Virus record (IMG/VR): IMGVR_UViG_3300023174_000036
Span: 62,001 to 126,000 of that record
Reading direction: 5' to 3' (one strand)
Length of the DNA: 64,000 nucleotides
DNA from: a virus
The notes below the pieces were generated by a model. It saw only the letters and a program-made list of their open reading frames with translations, did no database searches and was not told the origin of the DNA. Made by a program: the position numbers and the translations under genes. This document shows positions 1-10,552 of the stretch, piece after piece (within the stretch, counting starts at the first letter, position 1; each line of letters starts with the position of its first letter).

Positions 1-3000
1 TTGTTGCGGTTGGCACAATTACGTTACCTTGCACAACACCAGTACCACTGCTGAGTGTGATTAAATTACCACTGCTGGCAGTCTGTTGAATACTTGGAGT
101 ACGTGCGGCAGATCCTCCACCAAATGTTATATTTTGTCCCACTGTTAATCCAGCGGAACTTGCCACGTTAATGGTGTTATTCGTACCAGTCATTGCGGTT
201 GCCGCAACTGCCAATGCTGTATTGGTTTGATAATTTACACCACTGATTGCAAGGGTACCTGTTGGTGCAAAACTGGTGCTGACTGTGTAAGTACCTGCTC
301 CTCCCGACCCACCCACAAACGCTGTGATATAACCTGTCAAACTGTTACCGTAAATGGTGTTGGTTTGTGTGATATTGTGACTTATACTCAAAGTATAACT
401 TAAACCGCTGAATGAAGTTCCGCCAGCAATGGCTGCGGTTGTTGCTGGAGTAATATAGTAAGTGCCTGCGGCACCTGGTGCATAGAAGTTGTATGTTCCA
501 GAACCGTCAGCAATAAAGTTGTTTGACAATGTGATAGTTGTGCTGGCTATGCTAGTCACATAGGTGTTTGTTGGAATACCAGTTCCTGTAACTAACTGTC
601 CGTTGGCAATACTTGCGGCACTGCTCACAACAAACTGATTAAATCCAGCTACCCCAAAACCAGCTGTTGCAGTCAATGTTGGACTAGCAACTGCGGCCAC
701 ACTGCTGGTTACTTGTGCAGTTACAAATGCTGCCGAGCTGGTGATAGTTCCGCCAGTTCCAAGATCGTTTGTTAATGCACTGTAGAAACGTACAAAAGTT
801 GCGGTACATGCTGAAACAACCCATGATGTGTTATATGCACTAACACTTGTACCTGTAATGTCAATACGTTGTCCAACAGCAAATGCCGCTGATCCAGTTG
901 AAGCATAGTTTACCCTAACTTCAAGTCCGTCTGTTACAATGCTGGTGATGTTGAGAAACTGTGCTTGAGGAATTGTCGCAGGGCCACTTAGCACTGCGCC
1001 TGGAACAACAGACCCAACACCCACTGCACTCACAGTCATAACTACTGGAGTTGCAACTATGCTTGAAGTACTTGCAAGTGTTTGTGGAATATTCACAGTC
1101 CATGTGCTTGATGCACTTGTGCTGGTGCCTGTTAAGTTTCCAGTGATATAGTTCCCGCCAAGTACATTGTTTCTAGTAGGATCAAGTGTGCTGATGCTCA
1201 ATACCATACCAATGTTTAGGCCAGCACCGCTTGGTGCTGATGTCACAGTCAATATGTTACCACTGATACTGCCTGTAAATGTAACATCAGTACCTTTGGC
1301 CACACCAGCGAACCAGCTGGCAGTTGCTGCCGCTGTGATAGTTGTGCCAGTTGCAACGTTAGGGCCAGCAATAAACATACCGCTTGTTGGAGTTCCTGTT
1401 GTTGCACCTGGAATCGATAATGCTGTTCCAATAATTTGTTGGAAGTTTGATGTATAACTGTTGCCACTTAGAGCTTGTCCAAGTGCCACAGTACCAGTTA
1501 CTGTTCCGCCAACTGTTAATGTTGTTCCTGATACACTGCTTGCAGATGATGTAAATGCAGTAGTTCCAGTAATAAAAGTAGGAGTGCTTTGAACAAATCC
1601 AAATGTAGTAACTGTGGTTGTTAAACTGCTGGTAAATTGTATCTGACTTGTTGTTGGCGTACCAGTAACCGTCCATGATCCGTTGTAACCAGTAGGAATA
1701 GCACCTACAATTCTAACAGTTTGTCCAGTAACAAACGGAATAGTCTTTTGTGTGGCATATGTCACTGTTACTGTAGTAGAATTTCCGCTCATTGCTGTGA
1801 TAACAATGTTTTGTGCAGTTGTGACACCTGTGCCAGACAGCACCATACCCACTGCAAGGCTTCCAGATTGAGCCATACCTGGACTTAAAATTCCGTTGGC
1901 ATCAATACGAGATGTACCGCTCAATAATGCCACTGCTCTGTTGGCATTTGTTGTTGTGGTTGTTACTGTGGCTACTGATGGTACTATACTTTGTCCTGTG
2001 GCAAGGCCAGCGGTACTACTCAAACTCACCAAATTGCTACCAGGAGTTGTACCAGTAAATGTTGGTGTTAGTTTGCCAGCTGTTGCCAAGAAAGTTCCTT
2101 GACCGTATTTGATGTTGCTCCACGCAGACACTTGCGGCAACACAGTTGCTGGTGTACTCCAAGTGATACCATCAAGAGAATAAGCTGTTGCTGTACTACC
2201 TTGTGCCACTGCTACAAATCGTCCGTTACCATATGTAATGCTGGTCCAGTATGCCAACGCTGGCAATGTACCTGCTGTCCATGACACACCATCAGCTGAA
2301 TATGCAGTAGTTTGTGAAGTACCAATGCTACCGCCAGCAATGGCCACAAACTTAGCAGGGCCGCTGCCGTATGCTACTGATACATAATTGGCAGAAACCA
2401 TACCGCCACCGTTTGTCCATCCTGTGCCAGTTGTGCTAAATGCACTCACAGTGCCATTTGATACAGCAACAAATCGTCCGTTACCAAATGCCACGCTGGT
2501 CCAGTTACCGGCTGGCAAACTGCTCATTGATAACCAAGAATCTCCACCAGTTGTAGTGTATGCAGAAACTGTACTACCAGCGCCACCTGCAACGGCCACA
2601 TGATAAGTTACTGTACTAATTGTTCCAGAAGCCAAACTTACCCAGTTTGTGCTGCCAGAAAGAGCACCTCCTGAAATCCAGTTAAATCCGTCAATAGATG
2701 TTGCTGACACAGTTGAACCGTTGGCAATTGCAACAAATCGACCATTACCAGAAGCATACGATGTTGAAATCCACTTGACAGTGCTTGGTAAAGTTCTTGC
2801 TGTTGTCGCAAATGAGCCAGCTGTAAATTGTACTCTTGGTTCAATACTGTAAGTTGTTGTTGAATCTAAACCTGCCACAATCGCAGTTCCAGGAACAACA
2901 TGATCCCAGCCTGCGGCATGTATAATCATGGTACTGGCAGTTTGATTGCTCAAACCAGCACTAATTACTGGGCCACCACTTATAGAAGCAATACCAATGG

Positions 3001-6000
3001 TGTTGTTTACGGCATCTATATTAGCAACATAGTAAACAGTTGACAATGCAAATCCACCAATAGTTGTTCCAGTAAATGTGATTGGCATTCCAACATAGAA
3101 GGTCACAGTACTTGGAACAGTAATCAATGCGCCAGTTGCTGTTACTGCTGATGCTGTAACTGTGGCAAATGATTCTTTTGCAATAATACCAGTTTTTGTT
3201 CCTGCGCTATAAGAAGTAAAGTATGCAGTTTGTCCCACACCTACTCCACTGATGATGATAATTCTCATACCAAGATATGCGCCGCTGACTGCTGTATCTG
3301 CGGCCGCAATAGTGACGCCAGTCGCTGTTCCTGATTGAGCAACGTTAACGGAATTAACATATCCTGCACCACTGGTCAACATTCTATTTTCAAATACAGC
3401 GTTATCACGCACTTCGTCACCAATTGCATTGGCATTAATACCGCTTGGGCTATTAAATGTGTAAGCTGTTCCTGTATTGGCATATGAATTACCAGCATTG
3501 GTATATTCCAATCTAAGAATAGTGTTGCCGCTAGTAAATGTATTTCCAACAATGGCTTGTAGTGCTCTGTTGTTTACTGTGGCTGTGATAGGAGTTTCGT
3601 TAGAGTCAACACCTTCGGACACTGAACCAAATTTACCATATGAGTTGTTGCCGTTGGTAGCACGAATTTTGCCGCCGTTTTCTGCCAAATAACCAATATG
3701 GCAATAGTATGTAAACACTGATACCAACTCAGATTTTCCTAAGTTAGTAACCCAGTAACCAATACCGTCGCTGAGAATTTGTGTAAAGTCGTTAGCAACG
3801 ATGGATTTATTTCCGCCATTATGTAACGAACCATCAATTTTCATACCAACACAGCCAGTACCAAATGTACTGACGTTTTGTATGTAAGGGCTTCGACGGA
3901 AAATCCAAACGCTTGCATCATCAACGCCAGTTCCCGGATCTAAACTCACATAGGCACCTGCTGTTGGACGCTGAGTTCCGTAGGCATTTGCGGCACCAAG
4001 AGTTCCACTCAGTCCTTGCAATGTCACGTTGCGAATACCAGATCCGTTGCGCACATAGAACATGTTGCTGGCAGTGTATCCGCTGGCTGGTTGAATTACT
4101 GTGCTACGTAATTCATCTCCAATCAATGCAGTATTTTCTGGAACGCTGATTGGAAGAACTTCGCTGTATGTACCTGTCTTAATAAAGATAGATGTAAATG
4201 CACCAGTGGTTGGTGTTGGGATTCCAGCTGTGCTTTGTGCTGTCAATGCATTTGTTATAATAGCCATCAAATTAGTGATAGTAGCTGATGCATTGGCTTC
4301 AGCCGCAGATCCTGAACTTGAAAATGTAACTGCTGGAGTAAAACTGGTCAAAGTTTGATAATTGTTAGCTGGAGCAGTTCTTGTCACTGCATTGATCATC
4401 AAATCTCTTAATTTGTTCAAAGCCGCAATAATAAACGGCATTGCTGAAGCTGTTGAGGCATTGTAAAAAGTTGTTGGGCCACTGAAATATGATAACGCGG
4501 CAATGACAGTTTGTTGATTGCTGTTACGTGTCATGTCTTGACGAATAGCGTCAATAACAAATTGAGAATCTCTAAAAGATTTGGCCGCGTCAAATACTGA
4601 GCTTGGGCTGTAGGGTGAAATACTGTTGGCCTTGGCATACACTTGATACTGAGCCAACTCACGCGGTAACCAAGCAATGTTGTTTCCAATTAATGTATTG
4701 GCATTTGTGTATGCTGTACCAGTAGCCGCAACTTGGCAAGCATATTTGATTGTTAAGAATGGTTTATCCAATGTGCCGCCGTATCCAGCCGCATCGGTAC
4801 CTGTAGGAGCAACATAATAAACGTTGTTGATGTCTCCAAAAGTATCCCAAGTAAGATTACTGCCAGTTACACGTAATACTTGTCCGTCAGTGCCAATAGG
4901 TAATCTTGCAGGACCACTACCGCCATAGTATGTGATGTCGCCTTGTGTGGTCATTACCGCAGTTTCAACACCGCCAGTTAGTAAATTCCAGTAAGTTGAT
5001 GATACATCATTATCAGGACGATTACCAGTGGCCGCAGTATGTGGCAATATACAAACATATGAATTGTTGTTATACTTGATAGTGTCGCCTAAAATATAAC
5101 CTGTAGACGTAGTCCAAGAACCTAACCATTTAAAACCAGGGTTAAGTTGTTGCCAGAAACTTGTGTTGGCTGGTTTATTTCCTGCGCCTGCTGTGTGGTC
5201 AGCTGTGGCTAGGTAAGTGTAGCCGCCTGATCGTACAACGTTACCAACTTTATAGGCTGTTGATGTTGTCCAGTCACCGCTGAATAAAAATCCTGTGCTG
5301 AACAAAGACCAATATGCAGTTGCAGTTGATGGTGTTTGATTTGAGTGATTTTGAATAGCCGCGTATGTATAGCCGCCGTAAGTAACAATATCACCAGCTT
5401 GATATGCAGTTGAAGAACTCCATGTGTCTTCGAATTCTAAGCCTTCAACAAATTGGCTCCATTTAGTGTCGTCAAATGTTGAAGCAGATGTGTAATATGC
5501 TGTGCAAATCCAAAGACCAGCACCCCATTTCACAACATCGTTGTTTTTATATCTAGTTGAAGTTGCAAATGTGCCTTTGTAATCAAAACTTTGATTAAGT
5601 ACATCCCACTTGCTTTGATCATTTTCAAGACCTGATGCCAGTGTTCCTGCACTAGTGTGTCCTAATTTACATCTGTAAATTGTTGCTCCATATTTTACAA
5701 TGTCGCCAATTTTATATGCTGTGCTAATGGCCCATGCATCTTTCCAATCAAATGCAGATGCAAATGTATCCCATTTAGATGAATCTGCTTCAAGTGTAGA
5801 TTGACTTGTGTGACCAAGATTACAAACATACACGATTCCACCGTATTTTACAGTGTCACCAATTTTATAAACTGTTGTTCCGGCCCAAGTACCTAACCAT
5901 ACTTGACCGTCGGATGCTAAATTCCAATTTGTTGTTAAGTCTGTATAAAAGTTAGAAGTAGAAGTATGTCCTAAAATACAAACATACGTTTTTCCGCCGT

Positions 6001-6092
6001 AGCGGACCACATCGTCTTTGATATAGGTGGTTGAGCCAGCCCAAGTATTTTTCCATACAAATCTGATTCTACCTAATTTAAATTCTGCCATT
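1..6092 (-). CDS. Giant tail fibre protein, 3' end outside window, frame break near start
   Basis: About 2,030 codons are visible and the frame is still open at the left edge, so the gene is partial. The ATG at 6092 follows GGAG. The first 11 codons read MAEFKLGRIRF, as in the paralogue at 6137-9823, but a run of four A (plus strand, 6059-6062) puts the rest one base out; the long frame resumes at GTATGG (6058). From codon 12 to about 400 there are seven or eight repeats of the form W..sT.Y..gD.V.Y.G..Y.C...HTs, resembling carbohydrate-binding module 5/12 folds. Next come a VYYVAPTGTD...LDKPF block (about residue 420), typical of right-handed beta-helix fibres, a helical insertion of about 150 residues absent from the paralogue, the beta-helix, and then blades of the type GNGRFVAVA.GS (about 1085-1350), a propeller-like BNR/kelch pattern. 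The last visible part is Thr/Ser/Gly-rich. Role inferred: receptor-binding fibre. Translation of the rightmost frame was done by hand. Confidence 0.75.
4002..4120. repeat. 119 bp perfect direct repeat, copy 1
   Basis: This segment is identical base for base to 8163-8281. Both copies encode the same part of the beta-helix region (LIGDELRSTVIQPASGYT and onward) in the two large fibre paralogues. Flanking homologous DNA differs at many positions. Confidence 0.95.
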
Positions 6093-6136
6093 TTCTACTC
6101 CAAATTTAACGTTATAATTATTTATCATTATCCATG

Positions 6137-9100
6137 TTAGCGCATCTGCGCTATAAAATACGAGCTTGCCAACATACTGCCATCTACTCCGCCTGTAAAA
6201 TTAACTCTAGCGGCAAAGTTGATTGATTTTGCAGGATCAGTATTTGTTATGTTACTTGAAACTGCGGCTCCAATTGTAGTTTGATTAAATGAAATTTGTC
6301 CGCTCACCACAGTGTTGGCATTGAGACTTGCACCACCACCACCAATTCTTGATGAAATGTAATTTTTTAATGCTCGTTGTGTGACAATCACATTGTCTGA
6401 ATTCAACGGTAGTGTTGAATCTGTTGAGATTTCAGTAATGGTTGCACTGGTTCCTCCCAACACAATACCGCCCAGTGTAAGTTGTGTGAGTCCATTTAGA
6501 TCAAAGAAGCTGGCGTTCAGTGTGGCAATACCGCTGGCTTGTTCTACTTTAAACAAGTTACCTACTCTATAGTTACCGTCTTGGTCTGTTGCTGTATAGA
6601 AACATCTGCCGCCACCATTTTCTACTGCAAGATTTCCAGTGCGCACTGTGGTAGTATCCACATAAGGATAGTTGGTAGTTGAAAAATTACCAGTTCCTAT
6701 TTCTAACCAGTCGTGACCTGTTAATCTGTTCTGACTATAGTCAGATCTAATTTGAATACTAGTTCCGTGTGCTGGTGCATCTTTCAGTTCAAGTGTTGGG
6801 TTCAGTTGCAATCTGCAACTGTACGGACCTGATCCACTAATTTGGCTCACCGTGACCAATCGATACACTGTTGGCACTCCAACTATTATTATGTTTGCTC
6901 CCGGTGTAGGTACCACTGAGATACCAGAAACATACAAATATGCACCAAATTGGAAACTGTCTGCATATCCTACCCCTGACACAGTTGCAGTTGCTGTCAA
7001 ATATGCTGTTCCACGGTTACTGAATGTGGGTTGTCCCAATACACCATTTCCAACTCGAACAGTATACGTTGCGGCAGATTGTCCTGGTGATATCAATGTC
7101 ACTGTTGGAGGTGTGCCTGAATTATAACCTGATCCAGGATTGATAATTCTAAATCCGCCAATTCGGCCGCCAGATACAGTTACCCTTGCAATGGCTTGAG
7201 TACCACTGGTTGGTGCGGCAATAACTACTCTAGGTTCAATGTTGTATTGACTTGTGGTGTCTAAAACAGACAGTGCGCTGCCTGGTAGGAAATGATCCCA
7301 CCCTTGCGTACCATCAGTTTCTTTGTATATTGTAGCAACTTTGGTAGTTGCATTGTAATCCTGTATGTATCCGTATTGTCCAGCACCTTTACCTGAAATA
7401 ACAACAACTCTCATGCCAAGATAATTTGCTCGAACATTGCCGTCGCCGGCTGCTATGGTAATTGTTCCAGTTGTAGATCCAGCTTGTGCATAACTTTGCG
7501 AAAATATAAACCCGCTGCCGCCAGCACTGTCGCCGTTGAGTGGGTCTCGCAAGCGAATTTCAAAAATTCCACCATCAGTAACTGTGGCCGCAGAAACAAC
7601 TGCTCCTGATCCTGAACCACCAAACGTGTATGCGGCCGCTGAGTCATAGTTTTGTCCTGCATTGGTATATTCTAAAGCAATTATTTGTGAGCCGTTTGTA
7701 AACGCATATCCTATTGATGCTTGCTGGCTGCGATTATTAACTGTGCCAGTAATAGGCACTTCATCTGTATTTGACCCTTCACTAACTGCACCATAGTCTC
7801 CATATGAGTTATTGCCGTTGGTTGCACGAATCTTTCCACCATTTTCTGCCAAATAACCAATGTGACAGTAGTAGGTAAAACAAGAAACCAATTCTGATTT
7901 GCCTCGATTGGTAATCCAATAGCCAATACCATCACTGATAATCATTGTGAAATCATTGGCCACAATGGATTTATTTCCTCCACCATGCACTGCACCGTCT
8001 ACTTTTAATCCAGTACATCCGCTACCAATAGCAGTGACGTTTTGTATATAAGGAGATTTGGTTGTAATTCTAGCTTCGGTAATAGCAATACCAGTTGGAT
8101 CCAAACTTATAAATGCACCTGCGGTTGGGCGTTTTGTCAAGAACGAATTAAATGGTCCTAACGTTCCACTCAGTCCTTGCAATGTCACGTTGCGAATACC
8201 AGATCCGTTGCGCACATAGAACATGTTGCTGGCAGTGTATCCGCTGGCTGGTTGAATTACTGTGCTACGTAATTCATCTCCCACCAATGCCACATCCGCA
8301 GGAATTGTGATTGGCAATATTTCACTGTAAATGCCCGTTTTAATAAAAATTGTTGCGGGCCCAGTAACGTGTTCACATGCATATTTGACTGTTTGGAATG
8401 GCTTGTCTAAGGATACACCGTAACCCAATAATTCATTGTCCGTACCTGTGGGTGCAACATAATAAACTTTTGGAATAACGCCCCATGATTTATATGACAA
8501 TGCTCCGCTGGTGCCTACACGTAATAGCTGTCCGTCGGTACCTACTGGTAACCGCTTTTTAACTCCAGCATCGTACCAAGCGATGTCACCTTGATTGGCC
8601 AGCACGTTGGTAGTTGTGCCTTCAATGTATATTTTCCAGTATGTGCCAGACCCTGCAACATCAGTTACTGGTGCTCGTGGTGTTGATGCAATATGCGCCA
8701 ATTTGCATTCGTATGTTGTAGAACCCTGAGTTGCAAGATCACCCAGTTTAAATTCCACTGGAACAGTTAATCCAATCGTGACTGGATCAGGGTCTGTTAA
8801 TCTCCATAGTCCTCTCCAAGCGTTACCTTGATTTAATACTTTCCAATAGGTTGCATTAGGAGGTTCTATACCTGTATTATCTAGTATTGCCAAATACAAG
8901 TATCCGTTTAATCTAACGACATCCCCAACTCTATAATCCAAAGGACCTACTGGATCCACTGTAGTTGCTGACCATGCTCCTCGAAATTCATAGTTTTCAG
9001 TTACTAATCCCCAATAAGCATTGGCTGTTGCTTGAGGTTGCTGACCAATATTAGTTTGCAATGCTCGATACACATAACCACCATAACCAACAATATCACC

Positions 9101-9823
9101 TTTTTGATAAGACTGCGATGAAGACCAAGGTAATGACTCCCATTGTAGGCCGTCTAGATAGACATCCCAATTAGACACAGTAAATACACTTAACAAAGAA
9201 GTGTGGCTGGTATTGCACTTCCACAACGTTCCGCCATATTTTACTACATCTCCAACCTTGTATCGAGTACTGCCAGTCCAATTGGATTTGTACTCAACCT
9301 GCTGAATAACCAATTCCCATTTGCTAAGATCAGTCTCTAAACCATCTTCCGGTATTGCGGCACTGGTGTGAGCAGTTACACAACGATAAACTTGTGCTCC
9401 GTATTTTACAATGTCATTGACTTTGTATTGTGTTGAGGTAGTCCATGCATTTTTCCAATCTTCAGTTTTGGCCAAAGTAGTCCAAGCGCCTTGATTAGCT
9501 TCCAATCCCAATACAGTTGTTGCCGCGCTGGTGTGACTTGTAAGTGCTCTATAGGCAATTCCACCGTATCTTACTATGTCTCCTGGGTTGTATAAAGTAG
9601 CAGTTGACCATGCTCCTCTCCAAGAGCCACCGTCAAACATCAATACCCAGCGAGGAGTAGCTGCCGTTAAATCAGCAAGAAATGTTGTTGATGCAGTGTG
9701 CGTTACAAAACAAACATAAGATTTTCCGCCGTAATAAACAATGTCGTCTCTTACATATTGTGTAGTTCCGCTCCATGTACCTTTCCAGGTATATCTAATT
9801 TTTGCTATTTTAAAATCGGCCAT
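6137..9823 (-). CDS. Large tail fibre protein with CBM5/12-like repeats and beta-helix
   Basis: This gene encodes 1,228 residues; its ATG follows AAGAGAG. It is a paralogue of the gene at 1-6092. The N-terminal 420 or so residues hold about eight repeats with the pattern W..tT.Y..gDiV.YgG..Y.C...HTs, resembling carbohydrate-binding modules 5/12. At about residue 455 comes KVYYVAPTGTD followed by LDKPFQTVKYACEH, then a predicted right-handed beta-helix containing LRSTVIQPASGYT and NGGKIRATNGNNSYGDYG. Glycine-rich GSGY...PTVTL repeats follow, and a C-terminal domain of about 200 residues ends in YFIAQMR. Unlike its neighbour it lacks the helical insertion and the propeller blades. Role inferred: tail fibre or baseplate-attached adhesin. 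A late-promoter-like octamer lies 52 bp upstream, inside the end of the preceding gene, so it may be transcribed separately. Confidence 0.8.
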   Translation of the reverse strand: MADFKIAKIRYTWKGTWSGTTQYVRDDIVYYGGKSYVCFVTHTASTTFLADLTAATPRWVLMFDGGSWRGAWSTATLYNPGDIVRYGGIAYRALTSHTSAATTVLGLEANQGAWTTLAKTEDWKNAWTTSTQYKVNDIVKYGAQVYRCVTAHTSAAIPEDGLETDLSKWELVIQQVEYKSNWTGSTRYKVGDVVKYGGTLWKCNTSHTSLLSVFTVSNWDVYLDGLQWESLPWSSSQSYQKGDIVGYGGYVYRALQTNIGQQPQATANAYWGLVTENYEFRGAWSATTVDPVGPLDYRVGDVVRLNGYLYLAILDNTGIEPPNATYWKVLNQGNAWRGLWRLTDPDPVTIGLTVPVEFKLGDLATQGSTTYECKLAHIASTPRAPVTDVAGSGTYWKIYIEGTTTNVLANQGDIAWYDAGVKKRLPVGTDGQLLRVGTSGALSYKSWGVIPKVYYVAPTGTDNELLGYGVSLDKPFQTVKYACEHVTGPATIFIKTGIYSEILPITIPADVALVGDELRSTVIQPASGYTASNMFYVRNGSGIRNVTLQGLSGTLGPFNSFLTKRPTAGAFISLDPTGIAITEARITTKSPYIQNVTAIGSGCTGLKVDGAVHGGGNKSIVANDFTMIISDGIGYWITNRGKSELVSCFTYYCHIGYLAENGGKIRATNGNNSYGDYGAVSEGSNTDEVPITGTVNNRSQQASIGYAFTNGSQIIALEYTNAGQNYDSAAAYTFGGSGSGAVVSAATVTDGGIFEIRLRDPLNGDSAGGSGFIFSQSYAQAGSTTGTITIAAGDGNVRANYLGMRVVVISGKGAGQYGYIQDYNATTKVATIYKETDGTQGWDHFLPGSALSVLDTTSQYNIEPRVVIAAPTSGTQAIARVTVSGGRIGGFRIINPGSGYNSGTPPTVTLISPGQSAATYTVRVGNGVLGQPTFSNRGTAYLTATATVSGVGYADSFQFGAYLYVSGISVVPTPGANIIIVGVPTVYRLVTVSQISGSGPYSCRLQLNPTLELKDAPAHGTSIQIRSDYSQNRLTGHDWLEIGTGNFSTTNYPYVDTTTVRTGNLAVENGGGRCFYTATDQDGNYRVGNLFKVEQASGIATLNASFFDLNGLTQLTLGGIVLGGTSATITEISTDSTLPLNSDNVIVTQRALKNYISSRIGGGGASLNANTVVSGQISFNQTTIGAAVSSNITNTDPAKSINFAARVNFTGGVDGSMLASSYFIAQMR
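8163..8281. repeat. 119 bp perfect direct repeat, copy 2
   Basis: Identical to 4002-4120. It lies inside the second fibre gene at the matching position of the beta-helix, and its ends coincide with abrupt loss of identity on both sides. Confidence 0.95.
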
Positions 9824-9837
9824 AGTTCTCTCTTAAA

Positions 9838-10209
9838 TTATGTTGATGATATTCCGCTAGGATATGTGTATTTTGTATTTATTCGGGCTACTAATTGGCC
9901 ACTTACCGGATCAACATAATAGTATACATTTCGTTCGTCCCAACGATATTGTTCATACAACAAGTTTTCATATACAATATTATGAAACACATCTCTGCCT
10001 TCAAAGAAATCCGTTCCAATTTCAAAACCTTCGTAGTTATTATCAATGTCACCCGGATTGTTGATTGAAATAGAATCTGATCGACTCAACTGGTTAACAC
10101 GAGTAAGTGTAATTTCGCCGTCATCATTTCTTTTAATACCGTAGAAGTAGGTTGGTTGATCGCCTATTTGTTCTTCTTTTGATCTTCCAAATGAATAATT
10201 TCCTGACAT
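9838..10209 (-). CDS. Small structural protein of unknown function (123 aa)
   Basis: The protein has 123 residues and starts at an ATG preceded by AAGGAGATTAT. It is polar and aromatic-rich, with N-terminal MSGNYSFGRSKEEQIGDQ and a Tyr-rich C-terminal half (YENLLYEQYRWDERNVYYY). There is no signal peptide, membrane segment or catalytic motif. It sits between a large fibre gene and a small beta-rich protein, all on one strand with gaps of about 10 bp, so a fibre-attachment or baseplate role is likely but only inferred from position. I do not recognise the family. Confidence 0.7.
   Translation of the reverse strand: MSGNYSFGRSKEEQIGDQPTYFYGIKRNDDGEITLTRVNQLSRSDSISINNPGDIDNNYEGFEIGTDFFEGRDVFHNIVYENLLYEQYRWDERNVYYYVDPVSGQLVARINTKYTYPSGISST
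9876..9883 (-). promoter_or_regulatory. Late-promoter-like octamer AATAAATA
   Basis: On the minus strand the sequence reads CGAATAAATACAAAA. It matches the T4 gp55-dependent late box TATAAATA at 7 of 8 positions and the extended form AATAAATAC seen elsewhere in this window. It lies inside the end of the 123-codon gene, 52 bp before the 1,228-codon fibre gene. Confidence 0.5.
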
Positions 10210-10219
10210 AATAATCTCC

Positions 10220-10549
10220 TTATGCTATCTCAGCATAGCTGGCAACTGCGTCAATACTGCTGGCAGTATCACTAGTTATGGTTAGTTTACAACTGTTTGC
10301 TAATACAATTTTTTCACCGTTAGTGACTACCTTTGCACTAGTATACGGCGGAATAATTAGTTGTTTGATATAAAATGCAGTCCTAGGCACAGCATCCGTA
10401 ACGGTAATATCAACAATAACATCATAGTCTGTGGTGTTGGCCAAGTTCAAACCCATAATAGTATAAATGTTTGACGGACTTGTTGTTAAAATGTCAACCG
10501 GAGTTGTTCCTATGTTTGTTTGCGCTGTAGTTCTAAAATATGTAGTCAT
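10220..10549 (-). CDS. Small beta-rich virion protein (109 aa), paralogue of 15274-15618
   Basis: The protein has 109 residues with alternating hydrophobic strands. Its layout of I.gLnlaN...y...v.v......IkqliIP....akvv..geKIVLAnsckL resembles the 114-residue protein at 15274-15618, which has MIICNLFAFD..., IPITAGETLSLDQEKLVLANGDML. Both therefore look like copies of one small beta-sandwich protein placed among fibre genes. Such proteins are common in aquatic T4-like phages, but I cannot name a function; a fibre-joining or decoration role is a guess. It is 3 bp from the next gene downstream and 10 bp from its upstream neighbour. Confidence 0.7.
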   Translation of the reverse strand: MTTYFRTTAQTNIGTTPVDILTTSPSNIYTIMGLNLANTTDYDVIVDITVTDAVPRTAFYIKQLIIPPYTSAKVVTNGEKIVLANSCKLTITSDTASSIDAVASYAEIA

Positions 10550-10552
10550 GTT

